64,000 nt of DNA, taken from assembly GCF_039535475.1 (NCBI RefSeq), contig NZ_BAAAXG010000028.1, forward strand, positions 558,001-622,000, read 5' to 3'. A model generated the notes under the pieces. It saw only the letters and a program-made list of their open reading frames with translations, was not told the DNA's origin and ran no database searches. Positions within the stretch are counted from its first letter, which is position 1. Every line of letters starts with the position of its first letter. Shown piece after piece: positions 19,430 to 27,581 of this stretch. The DNA comes from Streptomyces showdoensis. GTDB taxonomy: Bacteria > Actinomycetota > Actinomycetes > Streptomycetales > Streptomycetaceae. A program made the translations under genes and the position numbers.

Positions 19430-20902
19430 TCAGACCGCCTCGGCGGTCTCGGGGAGCAGCGCGGTGAGCCGGTCGGTGAGGTGGACGACCTCGGCGACGT
19501 CGCCGAAGTCGCGGGCGGCGGTGTCGACGGTCTTGCGGAGCCGGGTGTTGACCCGCTCGGAGCGGACCTTGCGGGCGACGCCGAGGGCCTTCTCGGCCAG
19601 CACGACCGACTGCTCGGGCTCCCGCTTGAGGAGGTGGACGGTGGCCATGCCGATGAGGTTGAGGGCGTAGCTGCGCTGGTGCTCGGGGTCCTTCTCGAAG
19701 AGCTCGACGGCGCGCTCCATGACGGGCTCGGCGAGCGAGGCGTAGGTCGGGGAGCGTCCGGCGACGTAGGCGAGGTCGCGGTAGGAGTGGGAGTTCTCGC
19801 CGTTGAGCTCGGCCTCGGAGAAGAAGCGGATCCAGTCCGGCTCGGGCTCGCCGTCGAGGCCGACGTCGGAGAAGGTGTCCTCGGCCATCCGCACGGCCCG
19901 CTTGCACTTGGAGGGCTGGCCCATGTTGGCGTAGGCGCGGGCCTCCATCGCATACAGCATGGCCTGGGTGCGGGGGGTGGCGCAGTCCCGACTGCCGTAC
20001 TGGGCGAGGTGGATGAGTTCGAGGGCGTCGTCGGGCCGGCCGAGGTGGATCATCTGCCGGCTCATGGAGGAGAGGATGTACGAGCCGAGCGGCTTGTCGC
20101 CGGCTTCCTTCGCGGCGTGCAGGGCGAGCACGAAGTACTTCTGGGCGGTGGGCTGGAGGCCCACGTCGTAGCTCATCCAGCCGGCCAGTTCGGCCAGTTC
20201 GGCCGCGCAGGTGAAGAGGCGCTGGGCGGTGGCGGCGGGCTGGGGCTCCTGGAGCAGGTCGGTGACCTCGTGGAGCTGCCCGACGACCGCCTTGCGGCGC
20301 AGTCCGCCGCCGCACTGGGCGTCCCACTGGCGGAACATGGCGGTGGTGGACTCCAGCAGGTCGAGCTCGACCGGGGAGAGCCGGTGCGCCCGGCGCTCGT
20401 CGGGCGCTGGACCGGGCAGCGGCTCGCCGGCCGGGGTGGGCACCAGCCAGCGCTGCATGGGCTCGATGAGGGAGGGGCCCGCGGCGAGCGAGAGGGAGGA
20501 GCCGAGGAAGCCGCGGCGGGCGAGCATCAGGTCGCTGCGGGAGAACTCGCCGAGCAGTGCGACGGTCTGGGGGCCGGCCCAGGGCAGGTCGACGCCGGAG
20601 ACGGACGGCGACTGGTGGGCGGTGCGCAGGCCGAGGTCCTCGACGGCGACGACGGAGCCGAAGCGTTCGGAGAACAGCTCGGAGAGGATCCGCGGGATGG
20701 GTTCGCGGGGCTGCTCGCCGTCGAGCCAGCGGCGCACCCGCGAGGTGTCGGTGGAGATGTGGTGCGCGCCCATCTGGCGTGCCCGGCGGTTCACTTGGCG
20801 CGCCAGCTCACCCTTCGACCAGCCGCTGCGCACGAACCACGAGCTCAGCTGTTCGTTCGGGCGCTTGCCGGCAGTCGAACCGTCTGCGCCGTTGCCGCCC
20901 AC
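19430..20902 (-). CDS. nsdA: NsdA-like regulator of differentiation and antibiotic production
   Basis: This is a roughly 490-residue protein. Its N-terminal region KRPNEQLSSWFVRSGWSKGE and the following RQVNRRARQMG...STDTSRVRRWLDG segment resemble a divergent helix-turn-helix, and the remainder is helical TPR-like repeats. In S. coelicolor NsdA negatively affects sporulation and antibiotic synthesis and its gene lies next to amtB, which matches here. I chose GTG at 20902; the frame is open much further upstream (to 21235) but that part lacks family-like sequence. GTG at 20920 is an alternative. Confidence 0.83.
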   Translation of the reverse strand: MGGNGADGSTAGKRPNEQLSSWFVRSGWSKGELARQVNRRARQMGAHHISTDTSRVRRWLDGEQPREPIPRILSELFSERFGSVVAVEDLGLRTAHQSPSVSGVDLPWAGPQTVALLGEFSRSDLMLARRGFLGSSLSLAAGPSLIEPMQRWLVPTPAGEPLPGPAPDERRAHRLSPVELDLLESTTAMFRQWDAQCGGGLRRKAVVGQLHEVTDLLQEPQPAATAQRLFTCAAELAELAGWMSYDVGLQPTAQKYFVLALHAAKEAGDKPLGSYILSSMSRQMIHLGRPDDALELIHLAQYGSRDCATPRTQAMLYAMEARAYANMGQPSKCKRAVRMAEDTFSDVGLDGEPEPDWIRFFSEAELNGENSHSYRDLAYVAGRSPTYASLAEPVMERAVELFEKDPEHQRSYALNLIGMATVHLLKREPEQSVVLAEKALGVARKVRSERVNTRLRKTVDTAARDFGDVAEVVHLTDRLTALLPETAEAV

Positions 20903-21315
20903 TGGAACGCCCCCATCCACACTGATGCCGTCCTGCGATCCCCTGCCAGAATGCCGTGTTTCACGGTTCCCGTCCGGTGTTTGTACTCCTTCGAACGGAA
21001 AACCGGCTTGCCTCCGGCATACCCGTGCGTGCGATCCGCCCCGGGTTCGTGTACCGAAGGTAATCCTACGATCACCCGCCCCGGCATGGCGATTCAAGAA
21101 ACGCCACCATTCGCCACCCCTTCGAATGAACTCGCCGCGCACGGAACACGATTCACTTGACATGCGACGGAACGGGGTCCGTGAACCGGAGCGCGGAGAG
21201 GCGCGCGCAACGGTCCGCACCACCCCCCGCGCCACCGCACCCCCACGGGGGCGGCGGAGCGTGACGGTGGACCCCGGTCCGTAACCACCGGCGCGCTCGA
21301 CCCGTTGGAGGGGGC
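20903..21315. other. Intergenic region between nsdA and the prim-pol-like gene
   Basis: This 413-base region between divergent genes is less GC-rich than its surroundings. On the minus strand it has a TAGGAT -10-like element (21068-21063) without a clear -35, which would give nsdA a leader of about 150 bases. On the plus strand a GGAGGGGGC ribosome-binding site precedes the ATG at 21316. I see no convincing small gene. Confidence 0.4.
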
Positions 21316-21969
21316 ATGGGCTTCACGATCGGCGGCATTCGTGAGATGCGGTCCGGCTCACGTCGCCGCGTACGCACCACGGAGTGCACAGCGGTGGCCG
21401 AGTACACCGGACTGTGGGGCTGGGACGTGGTCCCGGGAGCACGGGCGGTCGCGGGCCGCTGCTCCTGCGGCGACCTCGGCTGTACGGCGCCGGGGGCGCA
21501 TCCGCTCTCCTTCGCCGAGCCGGTCCCGGCGGGCGCGGGCCTCGACGACGCGGGCAAGGCGTGGTCGCGCTACCCGGGAGCGGCGCTGCTGCTGCCGGTC
21601 GGCCGGGCCTTCGACGTGATCGAGGTGGCGGAGGCGGCGGGCCGCAGGGCGCTGGTCCGGCTGGAGCGCATGGGGCTGCCGCTGGGCCCGGTGAGCGCGA
21701 CGCCGACGGGCCGGGCGCAGTTCTTCGTGGCCCCGGGCGCCGCGGCCGAGCTGCCGCAGCTGCTGTACCGGATGGGCTGGGACGACGCCGACCTGGACCT
21801 GCACTGCCTGGGCCCCGGCGCCCATGTCACGGCCCCGCCCTCGGACCTGGGCGGCCTCGGCCCGGTGCGCTGGCTGCGGTCGCCGACGCTGGACACGGCG
21901 GGGTCGCCGCCGCAGGCCCGGCTGCTGCTCGGCACGCTGGCGTACATCTGTCACCGCACGCACTTCTGA
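21316..21969 (+). CDS. Bifunctional DNA primase/polymerase N-terminal-like protein
   Basis: This 217-residue protein resembles the N-terminal prim-pol domain (PF09250-type): AGRCSCGDLGCTAPGAHPL near 45-63, the WSRYPGAALLLPVGRAFDVIEV segment, and a C-terminal FFVAPGAA...DLHCLGPGAHVTAPPS region. In integrated plasmids and phages this domain is fused to a helicase; here it stands alone. The acidic catalytic set is not obvious (FDVIEV in place of a D-x-D), so it may be an inactive, regulatory relative. It is a conserved core gene in streptomycetes between nsdA and ftsY rather than part of a prophage. Confidence 0.65.
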   Translation: MGFTIGGIREMRSGSRRRVRTTECTAVAEYTGLWGWDVVPGARAVAGRCSCGDLGCTAPGAHPLSFAEPVPAGAGLDDAGKAWSRYPGAALLLPVGRAFDVIEVAEAAGRRALVRLERMGLPLGPVSATPTGRAQFFVAPGAAAELPQLLYRMGWDDADLDLHCLGPGAHVTAPPSDLGGLGPVRWLRSPTLDTAGSPPQARLLLGTLAYICHRTHF

Positions 21970-21988
21970 GGCGCCCCCTCCCCCGGCC

Positions 21989-22036
21989 CGTACGACGAAG
22001 GCCCCCGCCGGATGCGGCGGGGGCCTTCGTCGTACG
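21989..22036. terminator. Bidirectional terminator between the prim-pol-like gene and ftsY
   Basis: A perfect 22-bp stem (21989-22010 and 22015-22036, core GAAGGCCCCCGCCG) with loop GATG lies between two convergent genes, 20 bases after one stop and 11 bases after the other. Confidence 0.88.
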
Positions 22037-22046
22037 CGGGCGGGGA

Positions 22047-23261
22047 TCAGTCGCCGATCAGGGCGTCCACGAACGCGCCCGGCTCGAACGGCGCCAGGTC
22101 GTCCGGGCCCTCGCCCAGGCCGATCAGCTTGACCGGGACGCCCAGCTCGCGCTGGACGGCGACGACGATGCCGCCCTTGGCGGTGCCGTCCAGCTTGGTC
22201 AGGACGATGCCGGTGATGTCGACCACCTCGGCGAAGACCCGGGCCTGGATCAGGCCGTTCTGGCCGGTGGTGGCGTCGAGGACGAGCAGCACCTCGTCGA
22301 GCGGGCCGTGCTTCTCGACGACGCGCTTGACCTTGCCGAGCTCGTCCATCAGGCCGGTCTTGGTGTGCAGCCGGCCGGCGGTGTCGATGAGGACGACGTC
22401 CGCCTTCTCGGCGATGCCCTCCTTGACCGCGTCGTAGGCGATCGACGCCGGGTCGCCGCCCTCCGGGCCGCGCACGGTGCGCGCGCCGACCCGCTCGCCC
22501 CAGGTCTGGAGCTGGTCGGCGGCGGCGGCGCGGAAGGTGTCGGCGGCGCCGAGGACGACGGACTTGCCGTCGGCGACGAGCACCCGGGCCAGCTTGCCGG
22601 TGGTGGTGGTCTTGCCGGTGCCGTTGACCCCGACGACCATCACGACGCCCGGGACGTCCTCGGGGCTCTCGGTCTTCACCGAGCGGTCGAGGTCGGCGCC
22701 GAGGAGGGCGATCAGCTCCTCGCGGAGCAGCCCGCGCAGCTCCTCGGGGGTGCGGGTGCCGAGCACCTTGACCCGGTCGCGCAGCCGCTCGACCAGTTCC
22801 TGGGTGGGGGCGACGCCGACGTCGGCGGTGAGGAGGGTCTCCTCGATCTCCTCCCAGGTGTCCTCGTCGAGGTGCTCGCGCGACAGGAGCGTGAGCAGCC
22901 CCTTGCCGAGCGAGTTCTGGGAGCGGGCGAGCCGGGCCCGGAGCCGCACGAGGCGGCCGGCGGTCGGCTCGGGCACCTCGATCTCGGGGACCGCGGCGGC
23001 CGGCTCCTCGACCGGGGCGGGGGCCTCGGCGGCCTCGGGGGCGGGGAGGGTGACCTCTTCGACGGTGCGGCGTGGTTCTTCCCGCGGCGTCTCCGCCTCG
23101 TCGCCGACGTGCGGTTCGGCGGGCGGAGCGGTGATGGTCGGCGTGGTGGACGGCGGCTCGGCGGGCGGCAGCTGCTTCTTCTTGCGACCGCTGATCACGA
23201 GTCCGCTGGTCACGGCGACCGCGACGACCAGAGCGATGACTACAGCAAGGATGAGTTCCAT
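22047..23261 (-). CDS. ftsY: Signal recognition particle receptor FtsY
   Basis: This 404-residue SRP receptor begins with a membrane segment (MELILAVVIALVVAVAVT, about 2-22) followed by a Pro/Glu/Ala-rich acidic linker, as in actinobacterial FtsY. The NG domain has GVNGTGKTTT at 211-220, DTAGRLHTK near 290 and TKLDGTAKGG near 357. It partners with Ffh at the translocon. The ATG at 23261 gives the family N-terminus; the open frame upstream to 23735 runs under the divergent permease gene and is not coding. Confidence 0.95.
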   Translation of the reverse strand: MELILAVVIALVVAVAVTSGLVISGRKKKQLPPAEPPSTTPTITAPPAEPHVGDEAETPREEPRRTVEEVTLPAPEAAEAPAPVEEPAAAVPEIEVPEPTAGRLVRLRARLARSQNSLGKGLLTLLSREHLDEDTWEEIEETLLTADVGVAPTQELVERLRDRVKVLGTRTPEELRGLLREELIALLGADLDRSVKTESPEDVPGVVMVVGVNGTGKTTTTGKLARVLVADGKSVVLGAADTFRAAAADQLQTWGERVGARTVRGPEGGDPASIAYDAVKEGIAEKADVVLIDTAGRLHTKTGLMDELGKVKRVVEKHGPLDEVLLVLDATTGQNGLIQARVFAEVVDITGIVLTKLDGTAKGGIVVAVQRELGVPVKLIGLGEGPDDLAPFEPGAFVDALIGD

Positions 23262-23346
23262 AACCTGACCAGTATCGGCCACGGGAGCGCGGTTCGAGGA
23301 GCACGTAGTCTGGGTGGGTTCCCCCACATGTGTACGGAGTGTCCCC

Positions 23347-24816
23347 ATGCCCCACGCCGCCGAGACCGAGGGCGCGCAGAGCGGCGCCACGCTGGAGAGC
23401 CGTGGCCTCGAACCCGTCCCCGACGCCGAGCGCACCGGCCGGGTCCGGGAGCTCTTCCCGACCTGGGTCGCCGCCAACATCAGTGTGCTGCTGCTCACGA
23501 TGGGCGCCGGTCTGATCGTCTTCAACGGCCTGAACTTCTGGCAGGTGCTGTTCGTCGCGGCCGCCGCGCCGGTCCTGTCGTACGGGATCGTCGGACTGAT
23601 CTCGATCGCGGGCAAGCGCGGCGGCGCGCCCGGCATGGCGCTGTCGCGCGCGGTCTTCGGGCAGCGCGGCAACCTCTTCCCCGGCTCGCTGATCTGGGTG
23701 GCCCGCTGGGGCTGGGAGACCATCAACGCGGTCACCGGCGCCTACGCGGTGCTGACCGTGCTCGACCTGCTGTTCGGTGTGAAGTCCAACACGGCGCTGA
23801 TCGTGGTGACGCTGCTGCTCTTCGTCTCCTGCACCTTCCTGGTCTCCGGCCTCGGCATCAACGCGCTGCGGGTGTGCAGCACGTGGTCGACGTACCTCTT
23901 CGGCGCCTTCTCCGTGCTGGTCCTCGTCTACCTGGTGGCGAACACGGACTGGTCCGCGGTCTTCGCCAGGCCGGCCGGCTCGACGGCGATGCTGGTGGCC
24001 GGGGTCGGCACCATCGCGGCGGGCGGCATCAGCTGGGTGCCCTCCGGTCCGGACTTCACCCGCTACCTGCCGCGGAACGCCTCCTCGAAGGGCCTGGTCG
24101 GCACGACGGTCGGCGGCGCCGGCATCGTGGTGCTGCCGATGGTCCTGATGGGCGCCGTGATGGCGGTGTCGACGCCGGACCTGGCCTCGGCGCAGGACCC
24201 GGTGTCCTTCATCGGCGAGCTGCTGCCGACCTGGATCTCGGTGCCGTACCTGCTGATCGCCCTGATCGGGATGCTGCTGATCAACTCGATGTCGATGTAC
24301 TCGGCCGGGTTCACCGCGCAGACCCTCGGCATCAAGGTGTCGAGGGCCGCGGCGGTCAGCGTGAACGCGGTGATCAGCCTGGTCTTCGGCTTCCTGCTGA
24401 TGGTGGTGGCGACCAGCTTCATCGGCTCGTTCATCTCCTTCCTGACCCTGCTCGCGGTCGCGTTCTCGGCCTGGATCGGCGTCTTCGGCGTGGACATGCT
24501 GACCCGCCGGTCGTACGACGCCGAGGCGCTGATGGACACCACCCGGACCAGCGGCTACTGGTACCGGGGCGGCTTCGCCTGGCAGGCGATGGCCGCCTGG
24601 GGCGTGGCGCTCGTGACGGGCCTGCTGTTCACCAGGGTCGACTGGTTCGCCGGCCCGCTGGCCTCCTCCTGGATCGGGCGGAACGGCCTCGGCTGGGCGG
24701 CGACGATCGTGGTGGCCGGCGTGCTGTACGCGGTGCTGCCCCGCGAGCGGGGCGCGGAGCCGGCCCCGGTCTCCGGCGAGGAGCCCGACGAGCGGCGCGC
24801 GACCGTTTCCATCTGA
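23347..24816 (+). CDS. NCS1-family purine/cytosine permease
   Basis: This is a 489-residue integral membrane protein with about twelve hydrophobic segments and the NCS1 features WVAANISVLLLTMGAG, RAVFGQRGNLFPG and WVPSGPDFTRYLP. It probably imports a nucleobase or related compound such as cytosine, purine or hydantoin with a cation; the substrate is unresolved. ATG at 23347 begins the conserved acidic N-terminus. It is divergent from ftsY and followed closely by the LLM oxidoreductase gene, though a strong hairpin lies between them. Confidence 0.9.
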   Translation: MPHAAETEGAQSGATLESRGLEPVPDAERTGRVRELFPTWVAANISVLLLTMGAGLIVFNGLNFWQVLFVAAAAPVLSYGIVGLISIAGKRGGAPGMALSRAVFGQRGNLFPGSLIWVARWGWETINAVTGAYAVLTVLDLLFGVKSNTALIVVTLLLFVSCTFLVSGLGINALRVCSTWSTYLFGAFSVLVLVYLVANTDWSAVFARPAGSTAMLVAGVGTIAAGGISWVPSGPDFTRYLPRNASSKGLVGTTVGGAGIVVLPMVLMGAVMAVSTPDLASAQDPVSFIGELLPTWISVPYLLIALIGMLLINSMSMYSAGFTAQTLGIKVSRAAAVSVNAVISLVFGFLLMVVATSFIGSFISFLTLLAVAFSAWIGVFGVDMLTRRSYDAEALMDTTRTSGYWYRGGFAWQAMAAWGVALVTGLLFTRVDWFAGPLASSWIGRNGLGWAATIVVAGVLYAVLPRERGAEPAPVSGEEPDERRATVSI

Positions 24817-24832
24817 CGCGACGTCAGCTACC

Positions 24833-24863
24833 GTCCCCCTCCGACGCACCCGTGGAGGGGGAC
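24833..24863 (+). other. Hairpin enclosing the ribosome-binding site of the LLM gene
   Basis: A perfect 10-bp stem GTCCCCCTCC/GGAGGGGGAC has an 11-base loop. The 3' arm is the purine-rich ribosome-binding site, ending five bases before the ATG at 24869. The hairpin follows the permease stop by 17 bases. It may reduce translation or act as a weak terminator. Confidence 0.6.
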
Positions 24864-24868
24864 TTCCC

Positions 24869-25846
24869 ATGCCGTTCACCGTCGTCCGGTTCAACCTCGT
24901 GGATCCGCACGCGGACCCGGCCTCCCTGTCGGCCCGCTACCGGGCGGCCGTCGAGATGGCGGCCCACGCCGACGCGCACGGCGTCGACACCGTGCAGACC
25001 GAGGAGCACCACGGGGCCGTCAACAACTGGCTCCCCTCCCCCTTCGCCTTCGCCGGAGCCGTCTTCGGCGCCACCCGGCGGATCGCGGTCACCGTTTCCG
25101 CGATCATCGGCCCGCTGCACGACCCGCTGCGGCTCGCGGAGGAGATCGCGGTCCTGGACCTGCTGAGCGCGGGCCGGCTGGTGACCGTCGCCGGGATCGG
25201 CTACCGGCCGGAGGAGTACGAGGAGCGCGGGGTCGACTGGGGCCGCCGCGGCAAGCTGCAGGACCTGCTCCTGGAGACCCTGCTGACCGCCTGGTCGGGC
25301 GAGCCCTTCACGTACCGGGGCCGTACGGTGCGGATCACCCCGCGGCCCTTCACCCAGCCGCACCCGCTGCTGCTGGTCGGCGGCTCCTCGAAGGCGGCGG
25401 CCCGGCGGGCGGCCCGGCTCGGGCTGCCGTTCTTCCCGAGCGCGCACCTTCCCGAGCTGGAGACGTACTACCAGGAGCAGTGCGCCGCGCACGGCACCGA
25501 GGGCTGGACGATGATGCCGGCCCGCGAGACCCCGCTGCTGCACGTGTCGGAGGACCCGGACCGGACCTGGGCGGAGCACGGGGAGCACTTCCTGCACGAG
25601 GCCCGCACCTACGCCTCCTGGCAGTCGAAGGACATCAGGTCGGCGGTCCGCTCGGCCGCGGGGAGCGTGGCGGAGCTGCGCGCGGAGGGGGTGTACCGGG
25701 TGGTGACGCCCGAGGAGTGCGTGGCGCTCGGGCGGGAGCTGGAGAGCCTGGTGCTGCATCCGCTGTGCGGCGGGATGCCGGTCGAGGAGGGCTGGCGGAG
25801 CGTACGGCTGTTCTGCGACGCCGTGCTGCCCCGGCTCCGCGGATGA
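24869..25846 (+). CDS. LLM-class (luciferase-like) flavin-dependent oxidoreductase
   Basis: This 325-residue TIM-barrel protein of the luciferase-like family has EEHHGAVNNW near 49-58, ITVSAIIGPLHDPLRLAEE-like strands (here VTVSAIIGPLHDPLRLAEEI), and PHPLLLVGGSSKAAARRAA. Such proteins use F420 or FMN; the substrate is unknown. F420 use is plausible because cofC lies in the same window, but nothing here proves it. It may be cotranscribed with the NCS1 permease, hinting at a nucleobase or heterocycle pathway, which is inference only. Confidence 0.87.
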   Translation: MPFTVVRFNLVDPHADPASLSARYRAAVEMAAHADAHGVDTVQTEEHHGAVNNWLPSPFAFAGAVFGATRRIAVTVSAIIGPLHDPLRLAEEIAVLDLLSAGRLVTVAGIGYRPEEYEERGVDWGRRGKLQDLLLETLLTAWSGEPFTYRGRTVRITPRPFTQPHPLLLVGGSSKAAARRAARLGLPFFPSAHLPELETYYQEQCAAHGTEGWTMMPARETPLLHVSEDPDRTWAEHGEHFLHEARTYASWQSKDIRSAVRSAAGSVAELRAEGVYRVVTPEECVALGRELESLVLHPLCGGMPVEEGWRSVRLFCDAVLPRLRG

Positions 25847-25850
25847 CCGA

Positions 25851-25889
25851 ACCGCCCCGCCCGGGGCGCGGGGCCTCGGGCGGGGCGGT
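25851..25889. terminator. Bidirectional hairpin terminator, LLM gene / glcP
   Basis: A 12-bp perfect stem ACCGCCCCGCCC/GGGCGGGGCGGT with a 15-base loop lies between convergent stop codons at 25846 and 25919. Confidence 0.7.
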
Positions 25890-25918
25890 CTCGTGTGCGA
25901 GGAGAGGGGCAGCGGGGT

Positions 25919-27352
25919 TTAGCCCATCTCCTCCAACGCCTTGCCCTTGGTCTCCTTGACGTACCGGAGCACGAAGGGGATCGAGAGCACGGCGAAGACC
26001 GTGTAGATGACGTACGTGCCGGAGAGGTTCCAGTCCGCGAGGGACGGGAAGCTGGCGGTGATGGCCCAGTTGGCGATCCACTGCGCGGAGGCGGCGACGC
26101 CGAGGGCCGCGGCGCGGATCCGGTTCGGGAACATCTCGCCCAGGAAGACCCAGACGACCACGCCCCACGAGAGGGCGAAGAAGAGCACGAAGACGTGGGC
26201 GGCGACGAGCGCCACGACGCCCTGGGTGGTGGGCAGCTTGCCGTCGACGAGGTCGGCGGAGAAGGCCCAGGCCTCGAAGGCGAGGGCGATCGCCATGCCG
26301 ACGGAGCCGACGAGGGCGAGCGGCTTGCGGCCGACCCGGTCGACCAGGACCATCGCGATCACGGTGCCGACGATGTTGATGATCGACGTGGTGAACGAGT
26401 AGAAGAAGGAGCTCGACGGGTCGATGCCGACGGACTGCCAGAGGGTCGCCGAGTAGTAGAAGGCGACGTTGATGCCGACGAGCTGCTGGAAGACCGAGAG
26501 TCCGATGCCGACCCAGACGATCGGCAGCAGCCGGTACTTGCTGCCGGCGGCCAGCAGGTCCTTGAAGGTGGACTTGTGCTCGCTGCGCATGGCCCGGTCG
26601 ATCTCGGCGACCCGGTGGTCCAGGTCGACGCCGTGGCCCTCGACCTCGGCGAGCACCTCCTTGGCGCGGTCGGTGCGGCCGACGGAGATGAGGAAGCGCG
26701 GGGACTCGGGGATCGCGAACGAGAGCAGGCCGTAGAGGACGGCGGGGACGACCATCACGCCGAGCATCCACTGCCAGGCCTCGAGGCCGCCGATCTTGCC
26801 GCGCTGGTCGCCGTCGGCCAGCTGGAGGATGCCGTAGTTGACCAGCTGGGAGATGGCGATGCCGATGACGATCGCGGCCTGCTGGAAGGAGCCGAGCCGG
26901 CCGCGGTACGCGGCGGGGGCGACCTCGGCGATGTAGGCGGGGCCGATCACCGAGGCCATGCCGATGGCGAAGCCGCCGATGATGCGCCAGAAGGCCAGGT
27001 CCCACAGGGCGAAGGGCAACGCCGAGCCGACGGCGCTGATGGAGAAGAGCACGGCGGCGATCTGCATGCAGCGGATGCGGCCGATGCGGTCGGCGATCCG
27101 GCCGGCGGTGGCGGCGCCGATGGCGCAGCCGATCAGCGCGATGGCGATGACCTGGGCCAGGGCCGCGGAGCCGATGTCGTACCGGTCGCGGATGGCCTCG
27201 ACGGCGCCGTTGATGACGGAGCTGTCGTAGCCGAAGAGGAAGCCGCCCATCGCGGCCGAGGCCGAGATGAAGATGACGTGTCCGATGTGGTCCGGATGGG
27301 CCGAACGGCCTTCGGACGGCGGCGGTGTGGACGCCTTGTCGGTGGTGGTCAC
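25919..27352 (-). CDS. glcP: MFS sugar porter, GlcP-like glucose/H+ symporter
   Basis: This 477-residue sugar porter has twelve membrane segments and the sugar-transporter signatures GRIADRIGR, PESPRFL, the FQQLVGINVAFYYS motif and VDRVGRKPL. It is closely like the glucose permease GlcP1 of S. coelicolor, which lies at the equivalent locus. It brings in glucose for phosphorylation by glucose kinase, since Streptomyces does not use a PTS for glucose. GTG at 27352 follows GAGGAGTCCTC. The upstream 229 bases are unusually AT-rich and hold a perfect GCAACGTTGC palindrome. Confidence 0.92.
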   Translation of the reverse strand: MTTTDKASTPPPSEGRSAHPDHIGHVIFISASAAMGGFLFGYDSSVINGAVEAIRDRYDIGSAALAQVIAIALIGCAIGAATAGRIADRIGRIRCMQIAAVLFSISAVGSALPFALWDLAFWRIIGGFAIGMASVIGPAYIAEVAPAAYRGRLGSFQQAAIVIGIAISQLVNYGILQLADGDQRGKIGGLEAWQWMLGVMVVPAVLYGLLSFAIPESPRFLISVGRTDRAKEVLAEVEGHGVDLDHRVAEIDRAMRSEHKSTFKDLLAAGSKYRLLPIVWVGIGLSVFQQLVGINVAFYYSATLWQSVGIDPSSSFFYSFTTSIINIVGTVIAMVLVDRVGRKPLALVGSVGMAIALAFEAWAFSADLVDGKLPTTQGVVALVAAHVFVLFFALSWGVVVWVFLGEMFPNRIRAAALGVAASAQWIANWAITASFPSLADWNLSGTYVIYTVFAVLSIPFVLRYVKETKGKALEEMG

Positions 27353-27451
27353 GAGGACTCCTCGGGGCTCCGGCAGCGTCGCCGGTGCGGTGGGGGGGCG
27401 AGCCCTTCAAGTGGCGCACAACTTCACGCCGCCCACCACATGAAGGTAAAA

Positions 27452-27461
27452 GCAACGTTGC
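27452..27461. promoter_or_regulatory. LacI-type operator-like palindrome upstream of glcP
   Basis: GCAACGTTGC is a perfect 10-bp palindrome with a central CG, as in LacI-family operators, 100 bases upstream of the glcP start. The flanking region is AT-rich for this genome and also has TTCAA-CCC-TTGAA near 27537-27549. Confidence 0.4.
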
Positions 27462-27581
27462 AGAGACTATGCCTTCAAGTTTCGAAGTCAATAGTCGATG
27501 TCGTGTGACTTAATAGGCACCACAAGGTGGCTTGAGTTCAACCCTTGAAGAGATTGAGGGGCCGGGGGGAGGATCTCCCGG

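Noticed and set aside
21316..21969. Prophage or integrated plasmid suggested by the prim-pol-like gene
   Set aside because: No integrase, attachment-site repeats, helicase or phage genes nearby; gene order is that of the core chromosome.
21384..25166. Very long open frames on the strand opposite to or out of frame with ftsY and the permease (over 1,100 codons)
   Set aside because: They arise from strong G/C bias at third positions, carry no family motifs and have Arg/Pro/Ala-only composition; the true genes are in other frames.
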